From: Rhodosorus marinus
Lineage: Eukaryota > Rhodophyta > Stylonematophyceae > Stylonematales > Stylonemataceae
Reading direction: 5' to 3'
Assembly (NCBI GenBank): GCA_029953675.1
Contig: JAMWBK010000006.1
Coordinates: 2,108,001 to 2,172,000, forward strand
DNA length: 64,000 bases
Numbering within the stretch: position 1 is the stretch's first letter; the number at the start of each line of letters is the position of its first letter. The notes beneath the pieces were generated by a model that worked only from the letters and a program-made list of their open reading frames with translations, made no database searches and had not been told where the DNA came from. The position numbers and the translations under genes were made by a program. Of the stretch, positions 1-11,366 are shown piece by piece.

Positions 1-728
1 GGTCGTGATCTTTTGCACCTCGAACTCTGTATAGTACTCTTCCAACGATGTTGTCCTCGTGGACTGGGCCGAATTGTCGACTGAAAGTGAAGCCACTTAC
101 GAATTAGTTCCCATCTGAAACGCTCGCTAGACCAGAATCTGAAACGCTCGCTAGACCAGAATCTGAAATGCTTTCAATGCTTGGCTTCACATCGCACCTG
201 TCTGGTTCCTTGCTTAGTTTATTGTCCCGTAGGACCCAGTATTCGTTATTCAAGGTGTAACTCTCCAGATCCGGGTCATCGGACACCATTTCGTCTCCGT
301 GTACTGCCATAATCCTTCTTACGTATTTCCTATCTTCCTTTGTCGGATCTCTCACAACGACGACATCGCCCTTAAATACTCGAGTATTGGGCATTTTCAT
401 TCTCCGAATAATTAGCTGAAGGAGGTGATCAGGGGAAAAAGCGAAATAGCAAAATCCAGCAACGCTTTCAGCATCAACGTGAAGTGACCGGAAGTCAACA
501 CATGAGCACTATGTGTACCTTGTCCCCGCTCTCCCCATGTTTGATGCGGGGGTTGAGAGTAGGCGACATTGAATTCCCCTTCATGACACTTAAAAACGTG
601 AGTGGTCTCTCCATATCCTCCTCGATCGTTTTCACCAGCGCCCAGAAGTTCTCGGGATTCGGCTTTTGGTAGGCGACGCTCCTAGCCGAGGCCATTACTC
701 TCAATGCCCAGTATCCTAAAGAAGTCAT
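1..728 (-). CDS. Mitochondrial inner membrane protease subunit 2-like peptidase (S26), 3' partial
   Basis: An S26 signal peptidase of the IMP2 type, the family that trims leaders of proteins sorted to the mitochondrial intermembrane space. Predicted exons on the minus strand are 728-519, 415-198 and 80 to beyond 1; introns are 416-518 and 81-197, both with clean GT..AG and kept phase. Exon 1 has the catalytic serine box GNSMSPTLNP. Exon 2 has the second conserved box, VRRIMAVHGDE. Exon 3 supplies the family's C-terminal SRQFGPVHEDN and VGRV. In family members the residue before the conserved Arg in box 2 is the general-base lysine; here it is Arg (codon AGA near 320). Intron 81-197 contains a 24-bp tandem duplication (113-160) that happens to stay open, so a naive reading extends the protein into the intron. 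The gene leaves the window at base 1. Family assignment is strong; activity is doubtful. Confidence 0.85.
113..160. repeat. 24-bp tandem duplication inside an intron
   Basis: Two head-to-tail copies of a 24-bp unit (113-136 and 137-160) with a partial third (161-170). They lie in the predicted second intron of the IMP2-like gene. On the minus strand the unit encodes SGLASVSD in frame with the preceding exon, which makes the intron look like coding sequence. Confidence 0.8.
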
Positions 729-2242
729 GCCTCATCCAGAAACAAAAAGAAACATAAGCTCTCCAAAATCAACGCAAACGAATAAAATAGACAAACGAAA
801 GAGCACTTCGTTTCCCCTCGAAGAGTTCTAAACCGTTTCGGTATTCTATCCACCAAGCCACCCTCCCCTCTCCAGAAGAATGTGGGACGTCCCATTGAGT
901 GTCTCACACCAAGTGAACCGTTTCCAGCCTGGGAGCCTTGGATCCATTGGAGTAGGATCTCTACAGTGGCTTTGAGGTATCTAAAGACATCTTTGGAGCC
1001 ACGAAGAGTCGTACAAACGTTCAATCCCATCCCACATAGATGTGCGCGCAGGATCGCGATACTGGTTTACTCTGATAGCTAACCGCTGTAGAGTTTGACG
1101 AGGACCGCTCCTCCTTGAGCTCGCTCGAAGCACTGGAGCGACTCTTGAAGTTTTACGTGGGTTAATTGCTTATACTATGCTCCGTTTTCTGCCTGTATTT
1201 GAACATGATTGTGCCTCGACTGCCACTGAGGGCGAACCTGGCGTTAAACTGACAAATGCTCCGAGGTTGTTGAAGTAGCGATCTGACCACCATATCAGTA
1301 CAGTCATACAGGGCGAGCGGAATCTGTAAGGAACGGTCACAATGGACAACGCAAAAAAACCCTGACCTTCGAATAGGCGCACAATCCAGCCGGATCGCAA
1401 GATCGCTTCGGCCACGGATGCACAAGAGATGAACAATAAACGCAGCGGATTCGTGCACCGGAGAGTCGAATTATAGGTCTTTTATCTTTTTCATTGAAGA
1501 GCCTGTTGCACAGAGCCGCAAAGCCTCGCCAAGGAGGGAGCTGATCGCCTCGAAACCGAAGCGTTTCGTTTTTCGGAATAAGCACCGCCCATGAACAGCG
1601 GGTAACAGTACTGGCATCTTATGAGTACTATAGTTCAATTCAGAACCATCAACTACAACTATGACATCCCCGATCCTCTCTCAAGTCTGCAAACCCCAAC
1701 TCCACCCCAGCATGCACCAAACGCGCCTAACACTATTAACAAAAATTCCAAAATTCAATATTATCTCGTACACCGTTGGTCAAAGCTCTTTTGAATAAAT
1801 ATTATTTATTAACGTAACCTCCCAAATTGTATTTTTAGTTTTATTATAGGTAAATGTTTTTAGAAATAATTTATTCATATGCTCATTTGATTTAAATCGT
1901 GGTCAAAAATCAAAAAAAAATAAATGCGTTTCCGGTGTCAACGTTTAACATCCATTCTTGATGTTAGACACGGATCGGTTTTGGTATGTACAGAGCGGAT
2001 CTGTAGTAGTCCGGGGAAGGTGAGCTTGTTTAGGAGGAAGGGGGGAGAAGAGAGAGCGCTGAGGGGCGGGGGGGCTGGTGTAGATTGGATAGAGAAAGGT
2101 TTACCATTTAGCGTAGGCGCAGACGAACGGTTTGTGTTATAATCTTTGACGAAAGTTTTGTCAGTCTCGATACTCTTTGGAATCGACTTTTGAGCATTTG
2201 GGATTGGAGAAGGGGGTGTATTGTCTTGGAGGTTGAGCTAGG
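729..2242. other. Intergenic stretch, no confident gene
   Basis: About 1.5 kb between the IMP2-like gene and isocitrate dehydrogenase. Three minus-strand frames overlap between 1162 and 1585, including an 82-codon and a 98-codon frame. They could be exons of a small minus-strand gene, but I recognise no family and cannot choose splice sites. The segment 1740-1930 is AT-rich. From about 2020 the plus strand becomes rich in G and T, as in other leaders of this window, and this is probably the isocitrate dehydrogenase 5' leader. Confidence 0.4.
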
Positions 2243-3571
2243 ATGGTACTGGTAACTCGCTTAGGAGGCGTTTCTAGGTTAGTGGGTCGTGTTGGGGCTG
2301 TGAACGGATCCAGATGGATTCATGGAACTGCTGCATTGGCGCAACAGGGGGTTGCGTACAATGAGAGGCTGTTTGGACACTTGGAGACTTCAGTGAACTC
2401 GTTTCCGATCTTGCACACGGGTGGTGTTCATCCTGTGCCCGTGACGTTGATGCCCGGAGAGGGCATTGGATTGGAGGTTGCAAACTCGATGATCAGAGTG
2501 TTTGAGGCCGCCGATGTCCCCGTGGAGTTTGAACGTTTTGAGTTTACTGATCTCGATGAGGGAGTGCCCGACGCGGTCGTCGCGAGCTTCCGGAAGAACG
2601 GCGTCGCCCTCAAGGGCCCCTTCAATACACCGGTAAAATCAAAGTCGAAGTCTATTAATATCATCCTGAGGACAACCTTCGATCTGTTCGCGAATGTCGT
2701 GCACTGTAAAAATATTCCCGGGGTGAAGACGCGCCACCCTGGAGTTGATGTGGTGGTCATTCGAGAGAATACGGAGGGTGAATACTCGGGCCTTGAACAC
2801 GAAACCGTTCCTGGTGTTGTGGAAAGCTTGAAGATCATTTCTCGTGAGAAATCCATTCGAATCGCAGAGTACGCATTCCAGTATGCAGAGAGGAACAATC
2901 GCAAGAAGGTTACTGCAGTGCACAAGGCCAACATCATGAAGCAAAGCGACGGGCTCTTCCTTCAGTGTTGCAAGGAGGTGGGTCTAATTCTCCGTGTAAG
3001 CTCTGTGGTCTCTTACACTAATCCCGATGAGTCATCCACTCTGTTAGGTTGCTGCGAAGTACCCATACATTGAATTTGACAACATGATTGTCGACAACAC
3101 GTGCATGCAGATGGCTTCGAAGCCCCAGCAGTTTGACGTTATGGTTATGCCAAATTTGTACGGGAACATTATCACAAATATTGCCTGCGGATTGGCCGGT
3201 GGGCAGGGACTGTTCCCCGGAGCGAATTTTTCTCCTACCGCGGCCATTTTCGAGCAGGCAACGAGGCACGCTGCGAAGTCGATTGGTGGAATGGACGTCG
3301 CCAATCCGTCGGCGACAATTCTTGCAGGGGTACTGAACCCGTTCCCTTTGAAGAGTCCTTTGACCTTAATGACTAACTCCGCATCTTGGTCTGTTTTATT
3401 GTATCAAAGGCAATGATGCTGCGATACCTCAAACTCAATGAGCAGGCTTCGGGTATAGAAACGGCTCTTTTGGAGGTTCTTCAGGACGGAAAAGTTCTCA
3501 CACCCGATTTGCCAGGCGGCAAGGCCAAGCTCTCTGATTTCACGAAGGCGGTGATTGCAAAATTAGACTGA
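2243..3571 (+). CDS. NAD-dependent isocitrate dehydrogenase, regulatory-type subunit, mitochondrial
   Basis: Subunit of the mitochondrial NAD-isocitrate dehydrogenase (isocitrate to 2-oxoglutarate, TCA cycle). Exons 2243-2977, 3048-3329 and 3410-3571, introns of 70 and 80 nt, give 392 residues. The N-terminus is basic and free of acids ([20 protein letters not shown]), a typical mitochondrial presequence. The isopropylmalate/isocitrate dehydrogenase fold follows, with [37 protein letters not shown], and the nucleotide-loop region [13 protein letters not shown]. The motifs LKGPFNTP and IVDNTCMQ, where catalytic subunits read like KGPMATP and LIDN.V, place it with the IDH1/beta/gamma regulatory subunits rather than the catalytic alpha type. 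Convergent with the mutase gene, 227 bp between stops. Confidence 0.93.
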
Positions 3572-3798
3572 TCTCAACCGGTCTTGGAAAGTGGGAAAAT
3601 TCGTGATCTTCCTGGAGACCCTTCAAGCAATGGCACTCCACCCAAACGGTGTGCTCGTAGTATATTCTGCGCTCAGTTAAATTATGTTGTACACGTGAAA
3701 GTAGGTTGGAAATGATACTACATAGTTGATTCCGAGTGGTGAACTGCAGACGAACCCACAGCATCAGCTGATTTGAAAGCCTGTAGCGTGGCCGATGT

Positions 3799-5583
3799 TC
3801 AAACCACCCTATCAAAGCGTAGGACAACTTCCCGTAGATCGTCCGCAAGTGAACGAGCCTCAGTTTCTCCAACTGGACTTTCAACATAGATGCGGACCAA
3901 ATCCTCAGTCCCGCTGGGTCTGATGAAAGCACGAGTTCGAGCTGGCTGGCTGCCTACAAGAGAGTTAATAGCATCCTGAATTCCTGCTGGAGAGACCACT
4001 ACGAGCGGGATAAATACAAAGACAAAGCGGAAAGCGTTCTTCAGATGGTGAGCGGAAAAACTGACACTGGGCCCCGCGAGGCCTCCACCAAAGCTCAGCT
4101 GGTTCATTCTTCAGAAGTTCCCGACGAGATGCTCTCGTTGGCCTGGTATCATGTCCATGTGTGTGGATTCCGCGAGTCTCTTCTGCACCATATATGGAAA
4201 ACAAAATCCACGTCGGGCTTGACAGTGCACAACGAGAGCTTTCTGTCGGTCAACCTGGCTCATGGAAATAGAAAGCATATACGTACATTTCTGCTCGTCT
4301 GCATCCTCCGTCTGAAATTTGCTCTTATCTGACACTTTGACAACGGCGTTGCACGATGGGAAGCTACGGAAGATCCCGGTGAGCGAGGCAAAACCGCCTG
4401 ATGTTTGAGCGAACAGTGTCTCAAGCATGATGAGATTAGCGATTCCATCACCCACTGCCTGATTTGCTGTCTGCAAAGGATCAATAGTACCAGTGCTTTT
4501 TAGCAACGTCGTTGCCTGGTCGCTGAAGAGCACAGTCCCGTGTCCGTTGGGCTCCCAGTACGCTCCAATATCAAACTTCCTGGCTTCCTCTTCGAGGTGT
4601 TTCACACCCGTCTTCGCGCAGACAAGTTCAAGGGACGACATTGTTCGCAGATATGCTACACACGCGCCGTTGGTATACGCAGTGTAGACAGCACCGATTC
4701 TTAGGGTTTTGAGATCGTTCATCCCGTTGAGATGCCTCATAACAAAAGCCAGAATCTTGTCACCATCAACGAGCTCAAACAGATCGTCCTGAGAACGATA
4801 ATAGACCATTCTATCGGCATCACCATCCAGACTAGCGGATCGGTCAGCCGGGATGTGACCAACGGGTACGGTATTTTCTTTCTGAACATAATCAGCTCCG
4901 CAATTGAGGTTGATTCCCTTGTCTTTTCTGTCGTTGAATATGCTGATGCCAGATATTCTAGCCCTGCCGGCTATATCCTTGAGTGCCAACGCTCCGATCC
5001 CGTTTGCACAGTCTACAGACAGGCCCTGAATACCCGATGAGAGGGCAGAGGCCATCGCATCTCGGTATGCAGGCAGCGCTGAGCTGGAGTTCCTGCTCCT
5101 GACTATCCAATGAAGTTCAGGTGTAGTTACCTCTCCAACGTCGTGTACCTCGGAGTCGAATGCTGAGGCCCCAGCAAGTACCAACTCGGACAATTTGTGG
5201 CTGGATTCGCGAGTGTCACGTCCTACGACAACGACAGCCCTATTGCTTTGCTGCGATTCGGGAAAGCTTTTTAGAATCTCGTTCAAACTCTCAACCCCAT
5301 CCTCAGCGTTAACACACTTTTCAGCCAGTGCCTCCCAGCTTTGCGTCAGCATCCGGCCGTCCTGTTCGGTTATCTTCAGACCATTATCCCTCTCTGGATT
5401 ATGCGACGCCGTAACCATGACCCCTACCACCGATCCACCCAACACCTTCGATCTTAGACATGCAAGCGCACCACATCGCGCGAATGCCGGCTCCACAACC
5501 GACGCATCTCCTCGAAACCCGCCAGTCCCGTACCACAGAAAACGATCAGGCGTCCTCTTCAGACAATCCATCTTGCTTAACAA
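3799..5583 (-). CDS. Phosphoacetylglucosamine mutase (PGM3/AGM1)
   Basis: Interconverts N-acetylglucosamine 6- and 1-phosphate on the way to UDP-GlcNAc, in the cytosol. Two exons, 5583-4287 and 3998-3799, give 498 residues; the intron (3999-4286, 288 nt) is long for this window but rejoins the family sequence exactly as EQK/LVSPAGIQDAI. Family signatures in order: YGTGGFRG near the start, the phosphoserine loop VMVTASHNPE, the metal loop SLDGDADRMVYY, the sugar-binding EPNGHGT, and the phosphate-binding RPSGTEDLVRIY near the C-terminus. The short start region fits the eukaryotic family and there is no organelle leader. Catalytic residues are intact. Confidence 0.94.
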
Positions 5584-6624
5584 CAGGATTATATCCTATC
5601 TATAACCACAGACGAACAAACAGAAAAAAAAAACAAGAAGAGTAAAACAAAATTTCGGGAGCAGCAAGAAAGGACTTTCCACAAAGCACGCTCCTTCCCA
5701 ACAAACCCGTCGCCTACCCAGAAGCGTTCCCAAGCGAAAGCAGCATAATACAAACAAGAAAGAAAATCAATGCGAAAGAGTCACCACCTATATCAGTCAT
5801 TATACATATCCTACCCTGCATTTTGCTCGGTTATAATCATTTATTTGGATTACTTTCTTGCCAATAGATTGATCTCATAGGTGACAATTAATTCTATCCA
5901 AAGTTTGTTCAATAAATGTGCCTTACTGTCACCTCCGAATTCGCTCTTTATTGTACTCAATCATTTATAGATGCTATAAACGAAATTATTTTGTATGTAT
6001 AGATTGAACATAGTATTGATGAGCATGACACTTAAGGAGCAATTGTCTGGTGATCGTTAATCAGGTTCCTGACACTGCTTTTGTGCGCTCGAGGCTTGCT
6101 GAGCATTGGGGGTCTGGAACGGAGCGGGACTTGTTGTGGGTTTTAGGAAAAATTCGCTACTTGAAAGCGAGAGGATAATAAAAGTGAAGATTTGATACGA
6201 AGCAACTGGGTTGCAATTGAGTAGTACTGACGAGCTTGTGGAATTTCTGTTTGATCTTGGGTTGCGTGGATGAACGGTTAGAGAACGGAGAGAGTGGTTT
6301 TTGTTCGGCGGGAGAGTGGTGGTCTCTGCGAGGTGAAAGCGTTCGTTGTGGAGCTCCCAGAAATCATTAATACAACATCCGTTTAAGTCTGTCAAGCAGA
6401 AGAAGTTCTCCTGCTCTCGTTGAACGCGAGGCACCATTCGGCAAATACGTCGTCGTCTTAACCGTGCAAGAGAGTGCTAGATCAACAGATTCAAGAAAGC
6501 ATCTTCTCTTATTTTGGAAGCCATGAATCAAGGCCACGCTGGTTGGTATTCAGACAAGTTCAGAGCCCATTTTCGCTCGGATCCAACGACCCCCTAATAA
6601 TCTCGCGTCGAGAATTTGGAGCTG

Positions 6625-6660
<36 letters not shown>

Positions 6661-6704
6661 GAATCTCATTGACATGGAGATATACAATATGAACAGAGTT
6701 CCGG
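5584..6704. other. Intergenic stretch with leader and microsatellite
   Basis: The first 150 bases (A/C-rich on the plus strand) are probably the 5' leader of the mutase gene. A minus-strand frame of 126 codons at 6057-6437 has no recognisable domain and I do not call it a gene. A 30-bp (TC)n microsatellite occupies 6627-6656, just beyond the 3' end of the ZIP transporter. Confidence 0.5.
6627..6656. repeat. (TC)n microsatellite
   Basis: Fifteen uninterrupted TC dinucleotides, 50 bp past the stop codon of the ZIP transporter gene. Probably in its 3' untranslated or flanking region. Length is likely to vary between strains. Confidence 0.95.
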
Positions 6705-8241
6705 CTACGTAAACTTGGCAAGCAAGCTCATCAAGGTGGCACTTAAACCGAATACAAAAACCCGTGGCCAGACAGGACTAAACTCTTCATCGCGCCTCAT
6801 GGCCTCCTGCGCTTGCTTCTTCATTTTTGCTTGCAGGGTAGGTAATTGGGCCTCAGTGTCATCAGTGCTACCGTTCGTATCTGAAGCCCCTCCTTCGTCC
6901 ATTACGTACAAAAGTGGTGTTGAAGAATGTGAGTTCAGTCTGAATGATCCTTTGCAAGTGAGGCATTCCGTGTGCGGCGTTCGAGGTTTTCCAGCTATGC
7001 ACAAAAGATACAAGTCACTTCGTGGACTCCGATCAGAATTAGGAAACACAAGACAGACCAATGCCCAAGTGGTCTTGTGAAGATCACGAGGGGAGAAAAG
7101 CAAAAGCAACAACCAAAGTGTATGAGTGAAAAACATCATCCTACCTTCTTTTCCATGGTTTGGGCGTTGAGGAAACTCCTCTGCAACAATTTCAACGAGT
7201 GAAACATAAATAAATATGCCGGCAGAAAATGCTGTGAGACTCCCTCGAATCAAGCTTGCCCCTTGGGACCCTTCGTCATACGCAGTTCCGAGATAAACTC
7301 CGAGGCAAGCTCCAATGGGTGTCATGACTGAAAATATTACAGCAATGGTGACCCTCTACGAATGTTGATGGTAAGTTCAAACGACGAAGCGATAACAGTT
7401 AGTAAACTTCCAGAACCGCAAATCCCCATGATTGTTGTAGCATACCGTTGATAAACCCAAGTGCTTCGCATTTCGTGCTAAACTCAATCCCAGGGCCAGC
7501 GCAGCGAAAAACTTATGGGCAATAATTGCCCATAGAATGGCGTAAAACTTCTCCGTGTATCGTGCGTTGGCACCCATTGCCAACCCTTCAAAGGCCGAGT
7601 GAAACGACAGCGCCCCGAACAGCATGTACATGACAAGAGTTTCGCTGGCGTTGTTTTGTGCAGGCCTGTCATCTGGGACGCCTGGCCTGCCGAATGGGAG
7701 GCATCGCTGAATCGCGTTCGATTGCACGAGCCTATCCAGAGCGAAAATTGTAAAGCACCCATACAACGCTAGTAAACCTCCAAGGGGATAGTCCCAACCC
7801 AGAGCGCTATCAAGCGCTTCGGACGCGTCCGGAAACATATGTACATAGCCAGCCGCGAGAAGTACACCAGCTGCAACGGCATTCCCATACCTGTCAAGCG
7901 ATTCCAAACTTTGATTAGATGTGACCTTTACATCGAACTCAACGAGTTGAGACATATTGGGAAAAGGTTCACGGGCGAAAAGATGCAAATAAATGCAGTT
8001 TCCATCCGGGCCCGAATTCCCCCCTCCTCTCAAGAAAGGCGAACAAGTTGTTCGCCAAAATAACGGGCTTCAACAAGCATTCATGCGGAGAGCACTTCTC
8101 TTACCGAAATAAATATTTCTCCGCTGAAGGTGACAGCTCCAGCCAAATTGGCATCAGGGCCCCCACCAGCGCTGTGATGAGCACGAAGAAGATTGGAGGT
8201 CCGGGACTCATCGCGCTCAGCTCTTGATCTAAACCAGTCAT
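6705..8241 (-). CDS. ZIP family zinc/iron transporter
   Basis: A ZIP-type divalent metal importer. Four predicted exons, 8241-8105, 7890-7446, 7355-7145 and 6949-6705, give 345 residues; introns are 214, 89 and 195 nt and every join keeps phase. Exon 1 starts with a hydrophobic helix (FFVLITALVGALMPIWLEL). The join to exon 2 restores the family's first loop, LFRYGNAVAAGVLLAAGYVH. The metal-binding core is present: HSAFEGLAMG in helix 4 and AIIAHKF in helix 5. A variable, charged loop follows the FPQRPNHGKEG segment, and a final hydrophobic helix ends the protein. The last intron (6950-7144) is the least certain join because it falls in a poorly conserved loop. Confidence 0.9.
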
Positions 8242-8263
8242 ACCTTAACGTCCATTAACAAAC

Positions 8264-8353
8264 CAATCCTACAAGAGAACCCTCGTCAGTAGCTGACAAC
8301 CCCAAACACAATCCTACAAGAGAACCCTCGTCAGTAGCTGACAACCCCAAACA
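8264..8353. repeat. 45-bp tandem duplication in ZIP leader
   Basis: Two perfect or near-perfect head-to-tail copies (8264-8308 and 8309-8353), directly upstream of the ZIP start at 8241. On the minus strand they would lie in the promoter or 5' leader of that gene. Confidence 0.9.
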
Positions 8354-9482
8354 ACCACCAAACAAAAACAAACACGACGCCACAGTCGTTTCGCAAGCCG
8401 TGGAAATGCAACCTCCGCTGCGTCTCTACCGCACAACAAATGTTAAATCAGCCAGCTTCTTTAAACTCTCGAAATGCGGTGCAATGTCGGAAACGGCTTC
8501 GTGCTTCTAAGACGGCTGGTTGGAAGACAAACCAATTTTTTCTCCTTTTCAATTCAAATCCCCCAAAAAATTCTCTGAGAGGTCTTCCATAAACGAGTCA
8601 ACGAGCAGGACGGAAAAGACGGCTGCGCTCAGGCATGAAAAGAGAACCAGCTTCAAACTGTTTATCGGTTCGCAAAAGATGCAGCGCACACTAGACTTAC
8701 TCCACAAAAGCACTTCAGATCTTGTTACCACGAGGCCAGTGGAACTAACTCCTTTGCTCGAACAAGTAAAACCAGCCGAAAACCAAAACGGATGGGAGAA
8801 GGGGGGAAAGCGAAGCCAAATGGTGATATTAGCAGCATTTCAAAGAGCTTATATATGTAGTCTACTTCGTTAGCGTTCTCCGAGAATGCATACATCATAC
8901 CAACGTATCCTCAAACAAACTGCGAACAGCTGTGCTCCAAAGTCTACATCACGGCACAGCTGTTGCGGAGTATGACGCGTGCAAGCAAATAATACGCATA
9001 ATAAAGACACGTGCAAGTAATTTATTGGAATGAAAAGGCTGAGAAAGACCGTAAGAGTAATTTATTGGAAAAAAAGGCTTAGAAAGACCTCAGCGGCGCG
9101 GGAGTAAGTAAAGGACACGTGCCGTTTCATGATTGCGTTAATAGGTATTCAAGATATGTTGAGTTCTATTTTAAGAAGTATCTGACCGCGGAATAATGAA
9201 AAGTATCTGCAACTTGTGTTGGTCGGGCTTGTGTGCGGTCAAAAAGCAGTTGGGACAGACTTTATGTCGAACGTATGTTGTGATGACTGGAAACATTTTC
9301 GCTGCCTGAAGCTGCATCTGTGCACGTGCCTTGGCTTTTTTCAGGAATATATCTGTCCATTCACGCTAGCGCAAGTTCGCACCTCCGCATGTGTGCAAAC
9401 GATGAGCACAAGCTTCTCCTAGGTGGTATCTATTAAAATTTCCCAAAATCCTATTTTCACCGATCTCAAGTTTTCAAAGAGT
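8354..9482. other. Intergenic stretch with a short direct repeat
   Basis: No gene recognised. The first ~70 bases continue the A/C-rich leader of the ZIP gene. A plus-strand frame of 117 codons (8520-8873) overlaps a minus-strand frame of 60 codons; neither resembles a known family. A ~35-bp segment containing taatttattgga is repeated at about 9015-9050 and 9055-9089 (40-bp spacing), carrying two ATTGG motifs. Confidence 0.5.
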
Positions 9483-10509
9483 TCATTTGACTAGGCCGTA
9501 GTTCCTTTTCCTTGTAGCGAACCACCTAAAAGCTTCTGCGACCTCCTTCTCATCGAAATCAGGCCACAAGATGTCACTGAAGTACATCTCCGAGTAGGCG
9601 CTCTGCCACAGGAGAAAATTCGACAACCTCTTCTGTCCACCTGTTCTGATGATCAAGTCCGGATCGCCAACAGATTCACCTGTCCCACCAACAAACACCC
9701 AATGGTTTTTAGAGTTTCTAGGTCTCAGAAGCATTGGCCTGCGCGTCACAGAACAGAATCCAATGGAAAGCCAGGCAACTCACTTCGTAAATATTCATCG
9801 AACATTCGCTCGTCGACAGCCTCAGCATCTAGTTTACCCTCTCGAACATCGACAGCCAGCCTTCTTGCTGTGTCGGCGATCTCTGCTCGACCTCCGTAGT
9901 CAATTGCCATTGTAAGTTGGAGCCTATATTCATGAGGATTCTTATCTTTGGACGTCAGCTTCGTAACTATGTCCAAGCGCTTTCGTAAAAATTCTGGTAT
10001 GTGAACCGAACTTCCTATCCACTTCAACCTTACCAAAGGTTTCTCCTCAAGAATCTGGACGACCTCCTGCGAGTAATTTTAGGGCAGTTTGGATCACTCA
10101 GCGAACAGGAGCAGAATATTTTGCGCCTTCGGTAGGAATTTATGAGAGTACGTACTGAGATGAGCTCCATCAGTACGGAGATTTCCTTTGGGGAACGATT
10201 CATGTTCTCCGTCGAACATACGAAAACAGTTACCTGCGGTATCTCCAGCCGCATGCACAAGTTAACTACCTTTTCAAGCGTTCGAGATCCAGCTGAATGT
10301 CCTTCAGGCCTACTTAGCCCTCTTCCTTCGGCCCATCGACCGTTGCCATCCGGGATTAGGGCAACATGACCAGGCAACTGTGCCGAGTTCACCTCAATCT
10401 CATTGAGAGAGAACCTCTCACAGCAGCAAAGACTAGGCCTCCGTGAAGGTACTAACTTTGACTGTACAATAAATCCCATTCCAGCCAGTCGGAACCATAA
10501 GATAGGCAC
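9483..10509 (-). CDS. Cis-prenyltransferase (undecaprenyl/dehydrodolichyl diphosphate synthase type)
   Basis: Condenses isopentenyl diphosphate in cis to build polyprenyl diphosphates (dolichol or plastid polyprenols). Exons 10509-10156, 10066-9784 and 9679-9483, introns of 89 and 104 nt, give 277 residues. All family regions are visible: [13 protein letters not shown] with the catalytic Asp, [47 protein letters not shown] and [12 protein letters not shown]. The N-terminal 45 residues are basic, rich in Cys/Ser and lack family similarity, so they may be a targeting leader; the alternative start is Met11 (10479). An in-phase 92-codon frame at 10433-10711 in another frame overlaps the N-terminal exon, so the true first exon is less certain than the catalytic part. 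Confidence 0.9.
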
Positions 10510-10649
10510 GGTTCATTCCACCCGCCGCAGCATATCCCATCCACAACGGCCCGAGGCCGAGATTTGGATCCCAAACTGTTTCTTGAACAAGGTGGTCGGG
10601 GAGCTTGCCATCAAGCACCAAAACAAATGGCGGTGACGTTTCCGGATAA

Positions 10650-10908
10650 TTATGATCCTTGAATACTAGTCTGTCGCGTGCCTCTATGTGGCACAACATC
10701 GACCAGGTCATAGCTCAACGAATGTAGTTCCTGCCTAAGATCAGACAAGGGGAGCTTAACCATCCACGATGGTTCAAAATATTGACAGTTTAAGCGTTAA
10801 AAATGACTTAACAGATTTTCAAATCATCTAAAACTCTTACATGACCCCATTCATCCTCATATCAGCGACAACCTCTTCTGGAGAACGACGTTGAAGCAAA
10901 ACGCTCAT
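10650..10908 (-). CDS. Possible small two-exon gene, unknown
   Basis: Tentative. An ATG at 10908 opens a frame that meets a good donor (GTAAGA) after 68 nt; an acceptor at 10735 rejoins in phase to give a 50-residue peptide ending at 10650. The peptide begins MSVLLQRRSPEEVVADMR. I do not recognise it. It lies just upstream of the cis-prenyltransferase on the same strand, so it could instead be an upstream exon or leader ORF of that gene. The overlapping 92-codon frame 10433-10711 may be a further exon. Confidence 0.25.
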
Positions 10909-11366
10909 AAGCGTCACTCAGTCAAAAATCATACAGTACTTCATAAAATTTATTTAATTGTATATATTCTTACTTTTTGATTGAATAAGGTAGTGATACT
11001 TTTATTGACATCGCGTTGAGAAGGTGATGGTAGATTGAACGGATTTTGCACTTTCTTGGAACCAACAAATGGTGAGGGCGTGGTGAAGCGATGGGGGGTG
11101 TGGTGAAGCGATGGGGGATATGGTGTAGAATGGAAGCTGGTTATGAACAGAACGAACAGGAATGACCATCAACGGAAGTGGATTATTATCGTCTTTTCGA
11201 CTATAAAATCCTCTGAGCTTGATTTGTTTTGTTAGTTGTGCTAGGGTATTGTTGTTGCAGTGGTGAATTGCGCTTGAGTTGGAGGCTAAAAGCACCTTGG
11301 CTATGCTTGCGTAGCCTTGTCTTGCCTTGTGTAGTGCTCGTTTTCTTAGGCTTGGAGAGAAGAATC

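Noticed and set aside
104-197. C-terminal extension of the IMP2-like protein with DSGLASVSD repeats.
   Set aside because: It is intron sequence; splicing at 197/81 restores the conserved SRQFGPV segment.
4111-4286. Extended C-terminus of the acetylglucosamine mutase read through to 4111.
   Set aside because: The read-through sequence is unlike the family; splicing 4287 to 3998 restores the conserved C-terminal domain with RPSGTED.
6057-6437. 126-codon minus-strand frame as a gene.
   Set aside because: No family features and lacks the C/A-rich upstream flank seen at other minus-strand genes.
10433-10711. 92-codon minus-strand frame overlapping the cis-prenyltransferase N-terminus.
   Set aside because: Well-formed but in a different frame from the catalytic exon, with no family match and no splice that joins it convincingly. 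Kept only as a note.
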